Assembly (NCBI GenBank): GCA_045601465.1
Contig: JAZRZU010000038.1
Span: forward strand, 1-12,075
Origin: RGIG3009 sp045601465
GTDB lineage: Bacteria; Bacillota; Clostridia; Oscillospirales; Acutalibacteraceae
Direction: 5' to 3'
DNA: 12,075 nucleotides
In this document: positions 1-6,017 of the stretch, piece after piece
Layout of the letters: each line of letters starts with the position of its first letter
Position numbering within the stretch: the first letter of the stretch is position 1
Made by a program: the position numbers and the translations under genes
Notes under the pieces: model-generated
Databases searched by the model: none
Told to the model about the DNA's origin: nothing
The model's input: the letters and a program-made list of their open reading frames with translations, nothing else

Positions 1-29
1 GTATACCTTACACAGCAAAACCATGTCAA
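1..29 (-). promoter_or_regulatory. Possible sigma-A promoter cut by the window edge
   Basis: On the minus strand a perfect -35 hexamer TTGACA (24-29) is followed after 18 bases by TATAC at 1-5; the sixth base of the -10 lies outside the window. The element sits just downstream of the nupC-like gene and would drive a minus-strand gene to the left. The spacing is one base above the optimum and the -10 is incomplete, so this is a tentative call. Confidence 0.35.
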
Positions 30-32
30 GGG

Positions 33-68
33 AAAAGCCGATGTGAAGGTTCGTACACACCCGCTTTT
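33..68 (-). terminator. Weak hairpin after the importer operon
   Basis: On the minus strand, AAAAGC (63-68) can pair with GCTTTT (33-38), and an inner GTGTG/CACAT segment including a wobble pair extends the stem across one mismatch. The run of four T lies inside the stem and is followed by CCC, so it is not a classical terminator. It is the only hairpin I see between the nupC-like stop codon and the window edge, so it may mark the operon end or be a weak processing site. Confidence 0.3.
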
Positions 69-71
69 GGA

Positions 72-1058
72 TTAGCGTTCTTCACGGAAATATGCCAACC
101 CCAGCCCTTGCGGCGGTTGGTGTTCGCGTTTCTTGCGCATACTCACAATCGTTAAGATAATAATTGTTACTAAATACGGCAAAATTTTAAGGAGTTCCTG
201 GTCTTTGGTACTAAGATTTAGCAAGAAAGGACCCACAACATATAACGCACCAAATACGATCGAACCGAAAATGGCAATATTCGGGCGCCAAACGGCAAAA
301 ATTACCAAAGCCACAGACAACCAACCAAATTGGTCGAGAATGTTGTTTTGCCAATTTGCGGCAGCAAAGTCCATGACATAGTAAAGACCACCCATTCCTG
401 AAATGACACCACCAAGACAAGTTGCTACATATTTATACCGATTCACGTTAATTCCTGCGGCGTCTGCAGTTGCAGGCGCTTCGCCCACAGAACGAAGGTT
501 AAGGCCGATTCTTGTTTTTGTAATAACAAAGGAAACCACAACCGCAATAACCACAGCAAGGTATGTCATAAAACCGTAGGATAAGAAGATATCGCCAAAC
601 ACGCCGAGTTTTTCGGCGAACGGGAGCGAAGCTCTGTATGCTTTGCCTATTTCGGGGAAGGCGGCAATGCCTGTGCCGCCCATTTGCTGATTAATAATAC
701 TACCGATAAAATTACTCATACCAACACCAAACGTGGTAAGCGCAAGGCCCGTAACGTTTTGGTTTGTTTTGAGTGTGATGGTTAAGAAGCAATAAATAAG
801 TGTGGTTAACAGTGAACCCAGAATACAAAAGGCAAGAGTGATTAAAATACTAATTACGGGATGAAAGGGTACACCGGATTTTGTGTAAAAATAAGCGCCC
901 ACAATACCGCTGATAGCACCCGAAGCCATAATGCCCGGTGTACCCAAATTTAGGTTGCCGGATTTTTCAGTAATGATTTCCCCCGTAGATCCTAAAAGCA
1001 AGGTGGAGCTAAGTCTTATTGATTGTTGAATAAAAGTTATCAACATTTGAAAATTCAT
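72..1058 (-). CDS. nupC: Nucleoside ABC transporter permease (NupC/YufQ-like)
   Basis: A 328-residue integral membrane protein of the BPD_transp_2 permease family, the second membrane subunit of a BMP-type nucleoside importer. Many hydrophobic segments span the length. Features seen in such permeases are the N-terminal segment with GEIITEKSGNLNLG (about residues 26-39) and the cytoplasmic-loop stretch GLNLRSVGEAPATADAAGIN (about 185-204), where the EAA-like coupling helix contacts the ATPase. The start ATG overlaps the stop of the upstream permease as ATGA (1055-1058), so the two are translationally coupled; a GGGGG stretch lies about 8 bases upstream. It is the last gene of the operon. The importer assignment rests on family and gene order; substrate (purine nucleosides) is inferred from the guanine riboswitch and xpt at the head of the operon. 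Confidence 0.88.
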   Translation of the reverse strand: MNFQMLITFIQQSIRLSSTLLLGSTGEIITEKSGNLNLGTPGIMASGAISGIVGAYFYTKSGVPFHPVISILITLAFCILGSLLTTLIYCFLTITLKTNQNVTGLALTTFGVGMSNFIGSIINQQMGGTGIAAFPEIGKAYRASLPFAEKLGVFGDIFLSYGFMTYLAVVIAVVVSFVITKTRIGLNLRSVGEAPATADAAGINVNRYKYVATCLGGVISGMGGLYYVMDFAAANWQNNILDQFGWLSVALVIFAVWRPNIAIFGSIVFGALYVVGPFLLNLSTKDQELLKILPYLVTIIILTIVSMRKKREHQPPQGLGLAYFREER

Positions 1059-2188
1059 GACCTATCCCCCTTTTTCACGCTGCGGAAATTCACTTTATAT
1101 CTTGTAAAAAACTCACACGCAATAATTGAGAAAATGACAATTGCGGTTAGAATATCACCGATACTGTTATCAATGCGAAACGCCGAGGTGGCAAATTTAC
1201 TGCCCACATTCAAGAAAACAATCAGCATTGATACCGGTATCATTAACAGAGGATTAAACTTTGCCATCCACGAAACCATAATAGCAGTGAATCCTTGTCC
1301 GCCAACAATTGAGGAATTAATGGAGTGTTTGTCACCCGCAATAATCATAAAACCGACAAGTCCGCAAATAGCACCGGAAAGGGCTACTGTGCGTAAGATC
1401 ACTTTTTTTACATTAATACCAATATATTTGGCCGTGTTTTCGCTCTCCCCCACAACCGAAATCTCATAGCCTTGTTTGCTGTATTTGAGATAAATGAACA
1501 TAAAAACAACAACAGCCGCAACAATCAAAATGTTAAACAAGTAGTTACGTCCAAATAATTCCGGCAAGTACCCATAACCTGTTCGTTCATTAATAATGCC
1601 CAGATCGCTTCTGCCGGATCTATCCTTAACCATAATAAAATACGAAACCAATGTCATAGCCACATAGTTCATCATGAGGGTGAATAACGTTTCGTTGGTG
1701 TCCCAAAACGCCTTGCAAATAGCCGGAATAAGAGCCCACAATGTGCTCATAGCAATGCTTGCCACCAGCATTATGATTAATAACACCGTATTATCTACTA
1801 TCCCACCAAATTCAATCATACAAAAAGCAGAAGCCAAACAACCCATCAGCACCTGCCCCTCGGCACCGATGTTCCAAAATTTCATTTTGAAAGCAGGGGT
1901 AACGGCCAAGGAAATACAAAGAAGAATTGCCATAATGTGCATCGATTCCATATATTTTTTATTGATGCCTGAATTGGCGATCGGTGTTCCTATCACACCT
2001 TCATACATGGATTTAAAAATCTGTAAGGGGTTAGAACCGGTAATCACAAGGATGAGGGCAGCACTAATCATCAATGCGATAACAATGCCGATAAAATGAA
2101 TGAGTGTGGATTTTGCTAAACCCACATCATCGCGCTTGGTAATGTGAATAAACGGTTCGTGATTGGCCTTCATACGATTCTCAGCCAC
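1055..2188 (-). CDS. nupB: Nucleoside ABC transporter permease (NupB/YufP-like)
   Basis: First membrane subunit of the importer, about 377 residues with multiple membrane segments and the family loop YEISVVGESENTAKYIGIN, the likely ATPase-coupling helix. The GNIGAEGQ-type motif appears here as WNIGAEGQVLMG, typical of YufP-like permeases. Choice of start: an in-frame ATG at 2203 is itself part of the sequence ATGGAGGTG, i.e. the Shine-Dalgarno. The GTG at 2186-2188, six bases after GGAGGTGA, is therefore the better start; the next ATG (2173) is too far away. With the GTG start the gene overlaps the end of the ATPase gene by eight bases, and its ribosome binding site lies inside that gene, implying coupled translation. 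Longer forms starting at 2203 are possible but would lack a ribosome binding site. Confidence 0.87.
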   Translation of the reverse strand: MAENRMKANHEPFIHITKRDDVGLAKSTLIHFIGIVIALMISAALILVITGSNPLQIFKSMYEGVIGTPIANSGINKKYMESMHIMAILLCISLAVTPAFKMKFWNIGAEGQVLMGCLASAFCMIEFGGIVDNTVLLIIMLVASIAMSTLWALIPAICKAFWDTNETLFTLMMNYVAMTLVSYFIMVKDRSGRSDLGIINERTGYGYLPELFGRNYLFNILIVAAVVVFMFIYLKYSKQGYEISVVGESENTAKYIGINVKKVILRTVALSGAICGLVGFMIIAGDKHSINSSIVGGQGFTAIMVSWMAKFNPLLMIPVSMLIVFLNVGSKFATSAFRIDNSIGDILTAIVIFSIIACEFFTRYKVNFRSVKKGDRS

Positions 2189-3719
2189 GGTGTTCACCTC
2201 CATGAGATTTTGTCATTAACAGGCCGATTTCTTCCTTGGTGGTATGGCGACAATCAACGATTCCCGTGATTTGACCCGAACCGATAACAAGGATGCGGTC
2301 ACAAAGTTCAATTAAAACATCAAGGTCTTCACCAACAAAAACAACGGCAACGCCTTTCTCTTTTTGCTCATTAAGCAAATTGTAAATGGTATAAGAAGAA
2401 TTGATATCCAAACCACGTACGGGATACGCCGCCATAAGCACTGTGGGCGCAGCCGCAATTTCTCGGCCGACAAGCACTTTCTGGACATTACCACCGGAAA
2501 GACGTCGAACGGGTGTGTTTGCCGAAGGAGTCACCACTTCAAGCTCATCAATAATATGGTTTGCAAGCTCTTTGGGCGCCTTTCTTTCCAAAAACAACGA
2601 ATTCCCTTTGGTATAGCTTCGAAGCATCATATTATCGACAATATCCATATTGCCAACAAGACCCATACCGAGCCTGTCTTCGGGCACAAAAGAAAGCCTT
2701 ACACCAAGTTCGCGTATTTGTATGGGTGTTTTGTCTTTTAGTTTTTCCACTATGCCGGTTTTGGGGTCGTAATATTCAATTTCGCCGTGCTGTACTCGTT
2801 GAAGACCGGCAATAGCTTCGAGCAATTCGCGCTGACCGGAACCGGCAATACCGGCAACGCCCAAAATCTCACCTGATCGTGCAGTGAAATTGATATTATC
2901 AAGAACCGTAACACCTTCACGGTTGACACATTTAAGATCTTTAACAACAAGCCTATCTTCGGTGTTAACCGGTTCACTGCGTGCAATGTTCAATGTTATT
3001 TTTTTGCCAACCATCATTTCGGTGAGGGAAGATTCGTTTGTATCAGCAGTGTTGACCGTGCCGATATATTCGCCCTTGCGAAGAACAGCAACTCTATCTG
3101 AAAGAGAAAGCACTTCGTGAAGCTTGTGAGTGATAATGATAATAGCTTTTCCGTCGTCACGCATACGGCGGAGTATTGCAAAAAGTTTATCGGTTTCTTG
3201 CGGAGTGAGAACTGCTGTTGGTTCATCCAAAATTAAGATATCGGCGCCACGATAAAGAACTTTAATAATTTCCACCGTTTGTTTTTCGGAAACCGACATT
3301 TCGTGTATTTTCTTTGCAGGATCAATATCAAAACCGTATTTGTCACTAATTTCGTGCACTTTCTGTGTGGCAGTTTTAATATCAAATTTTCCTTCACTTT
3401 TGAGCCCCAAAATAATGTTTTCAGTAGCCGAAAAAACATCAACAAGTTTGAAGTGTTGATGTATCATACCGATTTTATAATCAAAAGCATCTTTTGGAGA
3501 ACGAATAACAACCTCGTTGCCATTAATGAAAATTTGCCCGCTATCGGGGTAATAAATTCCCGAAATCATATTCATAAGGGTTGTTTTGCCGCTTCCGTTT
3601 TCTCCAAGAATTGACAAAATTTCGCCGCGATTTACCACAAGATTCACATTCTTGTTCGCCACAACTTTACCAAATGTTTTGGTAATCCCTTTGAGCTCGA
3701 TTGCCACGTTGGAACCCAT
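2181..3719 (-). CDS. nupA: Nucleoside ABC transporter ATPase, two fused domains (NupA/YufO-like)
   Basis: A 512-residue protein with two ATP-binding cassettes in one chain, the motor of the importer. Domain 1 has Walker A GENGSGKTT (residues 39-47), a signature MSVSEKQ and Walker B ILILDEPTAVL. Domain 2 has a degenerate Walker A, GIAGSGQRE, without the lysine, a good signature LSGGNVQK, and a Walker B ending AAYPVRGLD without the catalytic glutamate. This asymmetry is normal for the sugar/nucleoside (MglA/YufO) class, so only one site is expected to hydrolyse ATP. The start is ATG 3717-3719, seven bases after GGGGG; an in-frame TTG at 3749 upstream lacks a comparable site. It follows the lipoprotein gene after a 132-base gap that holds two hairpins. 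Confidence 0.92.
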   Translation of the reverse strand: MGSNVAIELKGITKTFGKVVANKNVNLVVNRGEILSILGENGSGKTTLMNMISGIYYPDSGQIFINGNEVVIRSPKDAFDYKIGMIHQHFKLVDVFSATENIILGLKSEGKFDIKTATQKVHEISDKYGFDIDPAKKIHEMSVSEKQTVEIIKVLYRGADILILDEPTAVLTPQETDKLFAILRRMRDDGKAIIIITHKLHEVLSLSDRVAVLRKGEYIGTVNTADTNESSLTEMMVGKKITLNIARSEPVNTEDRLVVKDLKCVNREGVTVLDNINFTARSGEILGVAGIAGSGQRELLEAIAGLQRVQHGEIEYYDPKTGIVEKLKDKTPIQIRELGVRLSFVPEDRLGMGLVGNMDIVDNMMLRSYTKGNSLFLERKAPKELANHIIDELEVVTPSANTPVRRLSGGNVQKVLVGREIAAAPTVLMAAYPVRGLDINSSYTIYNLLNEQKEKGVAVVFVGEDLDVLIELCDRILVIGSGQITGIVDCRHTTKEEIGLLMTKSHGGEHRG

Positions 3720-3752
3720 TTTAAAACCCCCTGATTTTTCAGTTCTCAAAGC

Positions 3753-3784
3753 AACGGCTTAAACGAATGTTAGGCCGTTTTTTT
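3753..3784 (+). terminator. Terminator-like hairpin on the antisense strand
   Basis: Read on the plus strand, AACGGC (3753-3758) pairs with GCCGTT (3774-3779), with some further A/T pairing across the loop, and is followed by a run of seven T (3778-3784). On the minus strand, the direction of the operon, the same hairpin is not followed by T. It therefore looks like an intrinsic terminator for antisense transcription, or is fortuitous. The stem is short and the loop long. Confidence 0.35.
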
Positions 3785-3804
3785 CAAAGCTGAACAATGG
3801 AACA

Positions 3805-3836
3805 AGGCGGAGCACCTAAAAACGGGTACTCCGCCT
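3805..3836 (-). other. Strong intergenic hairpin after the bmpA-like gene
   Basis: A 12-base-pair GC-rich stem (arms 3825-3836 and 3805-3816, one G-T pair) with an eight-base loop begins 15 bases after the lipoprotein stop codon. No T-run follows it on either strand, so it should not act as an efficient intrinsic terminator. Hairpins at this position, between a binding-protein gene and its transporter genes, often protect the upstream message from 3' decay and so raise the binding protein over the membrane parts. That role is inferred here. Confidence 0.6.
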
Positions 3837-3851
3837 CATCATTACACTACA

Positions 3852-5105
3852 TTAGCTTTTCGGTACGGTAATACCATCGATAATCACATTGAAGTAAGGA
3901 GCAGATCTCTTTTCGGATTCAATAAAACGACCATCAACAATAGCTTCTGTATCCGGTACGAAGTCACCAAGATCAACAACGTCCGCAAGATATGTGGTGA
4001 GTTCCTTACCGCCGACGGTAAAGGTTTTTGTATCAAACACTCTCAATTCGTTGTTTTCAAGTTTAACCTTTGCAGCGTCGATAGCGGCTTGTGTGCCTTC
4101 TGCAGCGTTCTTGGTAAGAGTGGTCAGTTGAACAGCGCCTTCTTTAAGGGTAGCGCAGTAGTCGGAAGGAATGGTTGTACCGTCGATAACTGCGTTGAGC
4201 ATCATCGTCATATAGGGAACCCAAGAAATTTTGGAAGAAATGATAGCGGTGTTGGGTCCGATATTGGAAGTATCTACGTTGTAGGCAACGTTCGGGATAC
4301 CGGCGGCTTCACAAGCAGAGGGAGCGCCGGAAGAGTCGGCATGTTGGCTGATAAGTTTGCAGCCCGCAGCAATAAGAGCTTTCGCAGCGGAATTTTCTTT
4401 TTCAATGTCAAACCATGATTGTGTGTATTGCACGTCCATCGTAACGGTGGGACACACAGATTTGGCACCAAGATAGAACGAGGTAAAGCCCGAAATAACT
4501 TCAGCATATGGGAAAGCGCCAACATAGCCCATTTTTGCTTCCGCAGCGGTGAACTTGCCGGCGGCAATCAATTCGTTGAGTTTCATACCGGCAGCAATAC
4601 CTGCCAAGTAACGGCCTTTGTAGATTTCAGCAAAAGCGGTGTGATAGTTGCCAACACCTTCAATTTTTCCGCGAGTACCGGTGGCATGGCAGAATTGAAC
4701 ATTCGGGAATTCTTTGGCTGCTTTGATCATGTAGGGCTCATGTCCGAAAGAATCGGCAAAAATGATTTGGCAACCTGCGTTGACCAATTCTTTTGCGGTA
4801 GTGTAGCATTCTTCACCTTCGGGAATACCGGTTTTGACAAGCATTTGCTCGGCAGTAAGACCAAGGTTTTGGCAAGCGGTCTCAGCTGCATCCATAAAGT
4901 TCTTATCATAGGTAGAGTTGGAATCGTGCAAGAAGATAAAGCCAACCTTCAAATCGGCTTTGGCAACAGCGGTAATCTTTGCAGCTTCGGTGAGTGTTAC
5001 TTCATCGATAGAAAGAACATCCGAGTCACCATTGGTTTTTTCCCCACAGCCAACAATGCAAAACAGCATTGAAACTGCAAGAAGAAGTGCGAGTGTCTTT
5101 TTCAT
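3852..5105 (-). CDS. bmpA: BMP-family nucleoside-binding lipoprotein
   Basis: Extracellular substrate-binding subunit of the importer, 417 residues. The N-terminus MKKTLALLLAVSML is a lipoprotein signal peptide with lipobox IVGC, so Cys20 is the predicted lipidated residue anchoring the protein to the outer face of the membrane. The mature part shows the Bmp/PnrA-type fold markers: the first strand KVGFIFLHDSNSTYDKNF (about 53-70), the GCQIIFADSFGHE strand, and the later SQHADSSG and VAYNVDTSN segments. Start choice: an in-frame ATG at 5123 is part of ATGGAGGGG, the ribosome binding site itself; the ATG at 5103-5105, nine bases after GGAGGGG, opens the signal peptide directly. It lies 59 bases downstream of xpt and upstream of the ATPase gene. 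Family members bind purine nucleosides; exact specificity cannot be read from sequence. Confidence 0.92.
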   Translation of the reverse strand: MKKTLALLLAVSMLFCIVGCGEKTNGDSDVLSIDEVTLTEAAKITAVAKADLKVGFIFLHDSNSTYDKNFMDAAETACQNLGLTAEQMLVKTGIPEGEECYTTAKELVNAGCQIIFADSFGHEPYMIKAAKEFPNVQFCHATGTRGKIEGVGNYHTAFAEIYKGRYLAGIAAGMKLNELIAAGKFTAAEAKMGYVGAFPYAEVISGFTSFYLGAKSVCPTVTMDVQYTQSWFDIEKENSAAKALIAAGCKLISQHADSSGAPSACEAAGIPNVAYNVDTSNIGPNTAIISSKISWVPYMTMMLNAVIDGTTIPSDYCATLKEGAVQLTTLTKNAAEGTQAAIDAAKVKLENNELRVFDTKTFTVGGKELTTYLADVVDLGDFVPDTEAIVDGRFIESEKRSAPYFNVIIDGITVPKS

Positions 5106-5138
5106 AGTGTTTTTCCCCTCCATTATTTATTGCTACAA

Positions 5139-5153
5139 CCGCTTATCAAGCGG
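5139..5153 (-). other. Small hairpin between xpt and bmpA
   Basis: CCGCTT and AAGCGG (six base pairs, three-base loop) form a compact hairpin 11 bases after the xpt stop. It is not followed by a T-run, so it is more likely a processing or stability element than a terminator, and transcription is expected to continue into the lipoprotein gene. Its effect is unknown. Confidence 0.4.
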
Positions 5154-5164
5154 CATTGTAACCC

Positions 5165-5740
5165 TTATTCCACAAAGCGGATTCCTGTTTCGGGATCGAG
5201 CGAAGCAATACGAGCCAGTGATTCCACTCGAATTCCTTGTTCACGTAACAAATTGCCGCCGCCCTGATAGGCTTTTTCAATGACAGCGCCGGCACCAACG
5301 AGCGTAGCATTGGCTTGTTTTACAAGCTCTGCCAAGCCAACCAACGCATTGCCTTTTGCCAGAAAATCGTCGATCAAAAGCACCCGATCTTCGGCATGAA
5401 GATATTGTTTGGACACGACGATGGTATTGGTAACACCATGCGTATACGAATCCACTGATGCGGCGTATACATCGGTTGAAATGTTACTTGTTTTGGATTT
5501 TTTGGCAAACACGACCGGCACATTGAAATACTTTGCAGCCAGACAAGCGACCGCAATACCGGATGCCTCAACCGTCAAAATTTTCGTGACACCACTGTCG
5601 TGAAACAGACGTTCAAATTCTCGACCAAGTTCATCCAGCAATTTCACATCCAACTGATGGTTCAAAAAGCTATCGACTTTCAGCACATCGCCCGGACGAC
5701 ACTCCCCGTCACGCAGGATGCGTTCTTCCAGCAGCCTCAT
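5165..5740 (-). CDS. xpt: Xanthine phosphoribosyltransferase
   Basis: A 191-residue cytoplasmic enzyme that joins xanthine (and often guanine) to PRPP, giving XMP or GMP plus pyrophosphate. The PRPP-binding signature is VLLIDDFLAKGNAL (about 120-133), close to the IDDFLA motif of Gram-positive Xpt. The N-terminus LLEERILRDGE and the KSKTSNIS segment (about 81-88) are also as in this family. Length equals the usual Xpt (about 190). The ATG at 5738-5740 follows GGAGGGG by about six bases. It is the first gene after the guanine riboswitch, and the lipoprotein and ABC importer genes follow in the same direction. This is the standard riboswitch-xpt arrangement, but with an ABC importer in place of the pbuX permease found in Bacillus subtilis. 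Confidence 0.95.
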   Translation of the reverse strand: MRLLEERILRDGECRPGDVLKVDSFLNHQLDVKLLDELGREFERLFHDSGVTKILTVEASGIAVACLAAKYFNVPVVFAKKSKTSNISTDVYAASVDSYTHGVTNTIVVSKQYLHAEDRVLLIDDFLAKGNALVGLAELVKQANATLVGAGAVIEKAYQGGGNLLREQGIRVESLARIASLDPETGIRFVE

Positions 5741-5755
5741 TTATTACCCCTCCGG

Positions 5756-5789
5756 AAAAGAAAACGGCAGGAAAAGAAGTTTCCCGCCG
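5756..5789 (-). terminator. Riboswitch-controlled intrinsic terminator before xpt
   Basis: On the minus strand CGGCGGGAAA (5780-5789) pairs with TTTCCTGCCG (5765-5774): ten pairs with one G-T and a five-base loop. It is followed by TTTT, C, TTTT. It lies about 30 bases after the aptamer and 16 bases before the xpt start, where the expression platform of an OFF-type guanine riboswitch belongs. Confidence 0.88.
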
Positions 5790-5838
5790 AAACAGACGTG
5801 CTGCTCAAAGCAAAGTCTATATCGATAGTTCGGTCCGG
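5784..5838 (-). promoter_or_regulatory. Proposed antiterminator of the guanine riboswitch
   Basis: In RNA sense, CCGAAC (5828-5833) from P3/J3-1/P1 can pair with GTTTCGG (5787-5793, one bulged base). CCG (5836-5838) can pair with the adjoining CGG (5784-5786) across a GA bulge. An inner AGAC/GTCT pairing (5815-5818 with 5794-5797) and GCT/AGC close the structure. It would consume the 3' strand of P3 and six bases of the terminator's left arm, so it excludes both ligand-bound aptamer and terminator. This is a hand-made fold, not a computed one. Confidence 0.5.
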
Positions 5839-5889
5839 TTTGGCGACCGAGTAGAAACTTCAAAACCATGTCTTTGAAATATATCGACA
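5820..5889 (-). promoter_or_regulatory. Guanine riboswitch aptamer (purine class)
   Basis: All parts of the purine aptamer are present in RNA sense. P1 is TCGATA (5882-5887) with TATCGA (5822-5827), extended by two more pairs. J1/2 is TAT; P2 is TTCAAA/TTTGAA around an L2 of GACATGG, close to the consensus GATATGG. J2/3 is the conserved GTTTCTAC. P3 is TCGGTC/GACCGA with an L3 containing CCAAACC, whose C bases can pair with the GG of L2. J3/1 is AC: the C at 5828 is the specificity base (position 74 in B. subtilis xpt numbering), and C means guanine/hypoxanthine, where adenine riboswitches have U. Compared with B. subtilis xpt, by my count P2/L2 is one base shorter and L3 two longer. With the terminator downstream, guanine should turn the operon off. 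Confidence 0.95.
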
Positions 5890-5912
5890 AAATAACTAAA
5901 ATTTATATTTTC

Positions 5913-5941
5913 ATCATACTGCGAAACTCGAAAAATGTCAA
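5913..5941 (-). promoter_or_regulatory. Promoter of the xpt-bmpA-nup operon
   Basis: A perfect -35 TTGACA (5936-5941), a 17-base spacer and -10 TATGAT (5913-5918) on the minus strand. Transcription should begin near 5906, about 17 bases before the aptamer, giving a leader of about 165 bases. This strong constitutive-looking promoter leaves control to the riboswitch. Confidence 0.9.
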
Positions 5942-5974
5942 CAGGCTAACCGCAAAAAATTGAGTAGTTTTTTT

Positions 5975-6014
5975 AAAAAAAGCGGCATACTGCACAAGAT
6001 ACAGTATGCCGCTT
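5975..6014 (-). terminator. Terminator of glyQS
   Basis: A perfect 13-base-pair stem, AAGCGGCATACTG with CAGTATGCCGCTT (arms 6002-6014 and 5980-5992), with a nine-base loop. The T-run begins within the last pairs of the stem and continues through 5975. It begins three bases after the synthetase stop codon and sits directly upstream of the xpt promoter, insulating the riboswitch operon from glyQS read-through. Confidence 0.93.
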
Positions 6015-6017
6015 GGA

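Noticed and set aside
2181..3719. Loss-of-function mutation in the second ATPase domain (no Walker A lysine, no catalytic glutamate)
   Set aside because: This degeneracy is characteristic of double-domain sugar/nucleoside importer ATPases and is not damage.
4419..5072. A 217-codon open frame on the plus strand opposite the lipoprotein gene
   Set aside because: It is fully antisense to a well-supported bmpA-like gene, has no ribosome site and the translation shows no recognisable domain; an overlap shadow.
5820..5889. Adenine or 2'-deoxyguanosine riboswitch
   Set aside because: The specificity base is C, not U, and J2/3 GTTTCTAC is the unchanged guanine-type core; gene context (xpt) also fits guanine.
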